Assembly (NCBI RefSeq): GCF_001514305.1
Contig: NZ_KQ949076.1
Coordinates: 185,431-218,726, forward strand
Reading direction: 5' to 3'
Length of the DNA: 33,296 nucleotides
Source of the DNA: Streptomyces dysideae
Lineage (GTDB): Bacteria; Actinomycetota; Actinomycetes; Streptomycetales; Streptomycetaceae
Shown: positions 31,373 through 33,296 of the stretch, one piece after another
Numbering within the stretch: position 1 is the first letter of the stretch
Layout of the letters: every line of letters starts with the position of its first letter
The notes under the pieces: generated by a model
Told to the model about the DNA's origin: nothing
The model's database searches: none
The model's input: the letters and a program-made list of their open reading frames with translations, nothing else
Translations under genes and position numbers: made by a program

Positions 31373-33296
31373 TGGCCGGGCCCATGGGGCGGATGATGGC
31401 CGGGACCGGCCCCGATCACCACTCGCTGGACTTCAAGGTGTCCGGGAAACGGCTGGTCGCCCAGTTCAAGCCCGAGCGGCTCACCCTCTACGTGCTGCTG
31501 CTCTGCGTGGTGGTGAGCGTCGGCCTGTCGGTGATCGGGCCGAAGATCCTCGGCCAGGCCACCGACCTGGTCTTCGCCGGCATCATCGGGCGGGAGATGG
31601 AGCCCGGCGCCACCAAGGACCAGGTGCTCCAGGCGATGCGGGAGCGGGGTGACGGCGAGATCGCCGACATGCTCCGCAGCACCGACTTCACGCCCGGCGA
31701 GGGCATCGACTTCGGCGCCGTCGGGAACGTCCTGCTGCTCGCGCTCACCGTGTTCGTGTTCTCCGGGCTGCTGATGGCGGTGGCGACCCGGCTGGTGAAC
31801 CGGACCGTCAACCGGACCATGTACCGGATGCGGGAGGACGTCCAGACGAAGCTGTCGCGGCTGCCCCTGTCGTACTTCGACAAGCGCCAGCGCGGCGAGG
31901 TGCTCTCCCGGGCGACGAACGACATCGACAACATCGGCCAGACGCTCCAGCAGTCGATGGGCCAGCTCATCAACTCCGTGCTCACCATCATCGGTGTGCT
32001 CGCGATGATGTTCTGGGTGTCGTGGCTGCTGGCACTGGTCGCGCTGGTGACGGTGCCGGTGTCGTTCGTCGTCGCCACACGCGTGGGCAAGCGGTCGCAG
32101 CCGCACTTCGTGCAGCAGTGGCGGACGACAGGCAAGCTCAACGCGCACGTCGAGGAGATGTACACCGGGCACACCCTGGTGAAGGTCTTCGGCCGCCAGG
32201 AGGAGTCGGCGCAGCAGTTCGCCGAGCAGAACGAGGCGCTGTACGAGGCCGGGTTCAAGGCGCAGTTCAACAGCGGGATCATGCAGCCGCTGATGATGTT
32301 CGTCTCGAACATCAACTACGTGCTGGTCGCGGTCGTCGGCGGACTGCGGGTCGCGTCCGGCTCGCTGTCCATCGGTGACGTGCAAGCCTTCATCCAGTAC
32401 TCCCGGCAGTTCTCCATGCCGCTGACGCAGGTCGCGTCCATGGCGAACCTGGTGCAGTCGGGCGTCGCGTCGGCCGAGCGGATCTTCGAACTCCTGGACG
32501 CGGAGGAGCAGGAGGCGGATCCGGTGCCGGGCGTGCGGCCGGAGGAGCTGCGGGGGCGGGTGGCGCTGGAGGGCGTGTCCTTCCGGTACGACCCCGAGAA
32601 GCCGCTGATCGAGGATCTGTCACTGGCGGTGGAACCCGGGCACACGGTCGCGATCGTCGGCCCCACGGGCGCCGGCAAGACGACTCTCGTGAACCTCCTC
32701 ATGCGGTTCTACGACGTCTCCGGCGGGCGCATCACCCTCGACGGCGTCGACATCGCGCGGATGTCCCGGGACGAACTCCGGGCCGGGATCGGCATGGTGC
32801 TGCAGGACACCTGGCTGTTCGGCGGCACGATCGCGGAGAACATCGCGTACGGGGCCGCGCGCGAGGTCACCCGGGGGGAGATCGAGGAGGCGGCGCGGGC
32901 GGCGCACGCGGACCGGTTCGTGCGGACGCTGCCCGACGGGTACGACACCGTGATCGACGACGAGGGTTCCGGGGTCAGCGCCGGTGAGAAGCAGCTCATC
33001 ACCATCGCGCGGGCGTTCCTGTCCGACCCGGTGATCCTGGTGCTGGACGAGGCGACGTCGTCGGTCGACACCCGCACCGAGGTGCTGATCCAGAAGGCGA
33101 TGGCGAAACTGGCGCACGGGCGGACGTCGTTCGTCATCGCACACCGACTGTCGACCATCCGGGACGCGGACACGATTCTGGTGATGGAGAACGGGGCGAT
33201 AGTGGAGCAGGGGGCGCATGCGGATCTGCTGGCGGCCGACGGGGCTTATGCGCGGCTGTACAAGGCGCAGTTCGCTCAGGCGGTGGCTGAAGTCGA
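31372..33296 (+). CDS. Heterodimeric ABC exporter, catalytic subunit (runs off the window)
   Basis: The first 641 residues are present and only the extreme C-terminus is missing. An N-terminal Met/Gly-rich tail, then six membrane helices with a loop of about 60 residues between helices 1 and 2 (AGIIGREMEPGATKDQVLQA onwards). The ATPase domain has Walker A GPTGAGKT, Walker B LVLDEATSSVD with catalytic E560, and H591 in IAHRLST. The signature motif is GVSAGEKQ instead of LSGGQ. This SAGEK completes the degenerate site formed with the partner's Walker motifs, while its own Walker motifs pair with the partner's normal VSGGQ. The start overlaps the partner's stop (TGATG). Confidence 0.93.
   Translation, partial: MAGPMGRMMAGTGPDHHSLDFKVSGKRLVAQFKPERLTLYVLLLCVVVSVGLSVIGPKILGQATDLVFAGIIGREMEPGATKDQVLQAMRERGDGEIADMLRSTDFTPGEGIDFGAVGNVLLLALTVFVFSGLLMAVATRLVNRTVNRTMYRMREDVQTKLSRLPLSYFDKRQRGEVLSRATNDIDNIGQTLQQSMGQLINSVLTIIGVLAMMFWVSWLLALVALVTVPVSFVVATRVGKRSQPHFVQQWRTTGKLNAHVEEMYTGHTLVKVFGRQEESAQQFAEQNEALYEAGFKAQFNSGIMQPLMMFVSNINYVLVAVVGGLRVASGSLSIGDVQAFIQYSRQFSMPLTQVASMANLVQSGVASAERIFELLDAEEQEADPVPGVRPEELRGRVALEGVSFRYDPEKPLIEDLSLAVEPGHTVAIVGPTGAGKTTLVNLLMRFYDVSGGRITLDGVDIARMSRDELRAGIGMVLQDTWLFGGTIAENIAYGAAREVTRGEIEEAARAAHADRFVRTLPDGYDTVIDDEGSGVSAGEKQLITIARAFLSDPVILVLDEATSSVDTRTEVLIQKAMAKLAHGRTSFVIAHRLSTIRDADTILVMENGAIVEQGAHADLLAADGAYARLYKAQFAQAVAEV

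Overview
The window is high-GC DNA with codon use, leaderless starts, GTG starts and gene families typical of Streptomyces or a close actinomycete. Almost every supported gene has G or C in most third codon positions. All family names below come from reading translated motifs; no database search was run.

Layout. (1) 1-1928: an arsenic cluster. A divergent ArsR repressor and an ArsO-like flavin monooxygenase share an intergenic region with two operator-like inverted repeats. The first six codons of an ArsI/CadI-type gene sit at the window edge. (2) 1959-3497: a membrane-anchored protein with a PstS-like domain. (3) 3766-5636: a DUF6153 / DUF3105 / DUF305 operon of exported or membrane-anchored proteins with His, Met and Cys motifs. 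(4) 5699-6918: a TetR regulator divergent from a DUF2218 membrane protein. (5) 6925-8270: an accessory patch with a frameshifted scrap that resembles the N-terminus of Wadjet JetD (TIGR02679), an intact VapBC-type toxin-antitoxin pair behind an AT-rich palindromic promoter, a SWIM-zinc-finger-type C-terminal scrap and an IS630 transposase scrap.

(6) 8285-19784: a carbohydrate-utilisation locus. It has a secreted GH5 enzyme and a secreted GH43 enzyme, both with ricin-type CBM13 domains, a complete sugar ABC importer (binding protein and two permeases), a DUF624/YesL-like membrane protein, a 2-hydroxyacid dehydrogenase, a DUF2264 protein and a divergent regulator with a DeoR-type DNA-binding domain and a LacI-type sugar sensor. 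The enzyme combination fits type II arabinogalactan breakdown: GH5 endo-beta-1,6-galactanase, GH43_24 exo-beta-1,3-galactanase and a possible DUF2264 glucuronidase. Oligosaccharide uptake would go through the importer. Similar operator-like sequences occur in front of the regulator and the DUF2264 gene.

(7) 20318-25372: a second decayed patch. It holds a carboxymuconolactone-decarboxylase scrap, an XRE regulator with a likely frameshift, an intact two-component system, a membrane-protein gene with an in-frame TAA, an ABC exporter gene that has lost most of its membrane domain, and a small cysteine-free peptide gene followed by a strong hairpin. The last three, on one strand, look like the remains of a peptide-export cassette.

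(8) 25593-33296: more ordinary content. It has a DUF418-type acyltransferase membrane protein, a CAU tRNA, two identical tRNA-Asn genes, a YtxH-like small protein, a Streptomyces-type interspersed intergenic repeat, an FGGY sugar kinase, and a heterodimeric ABC exporter whose two ATP sites are asymmetric. The second exporter subunit runs off the window.
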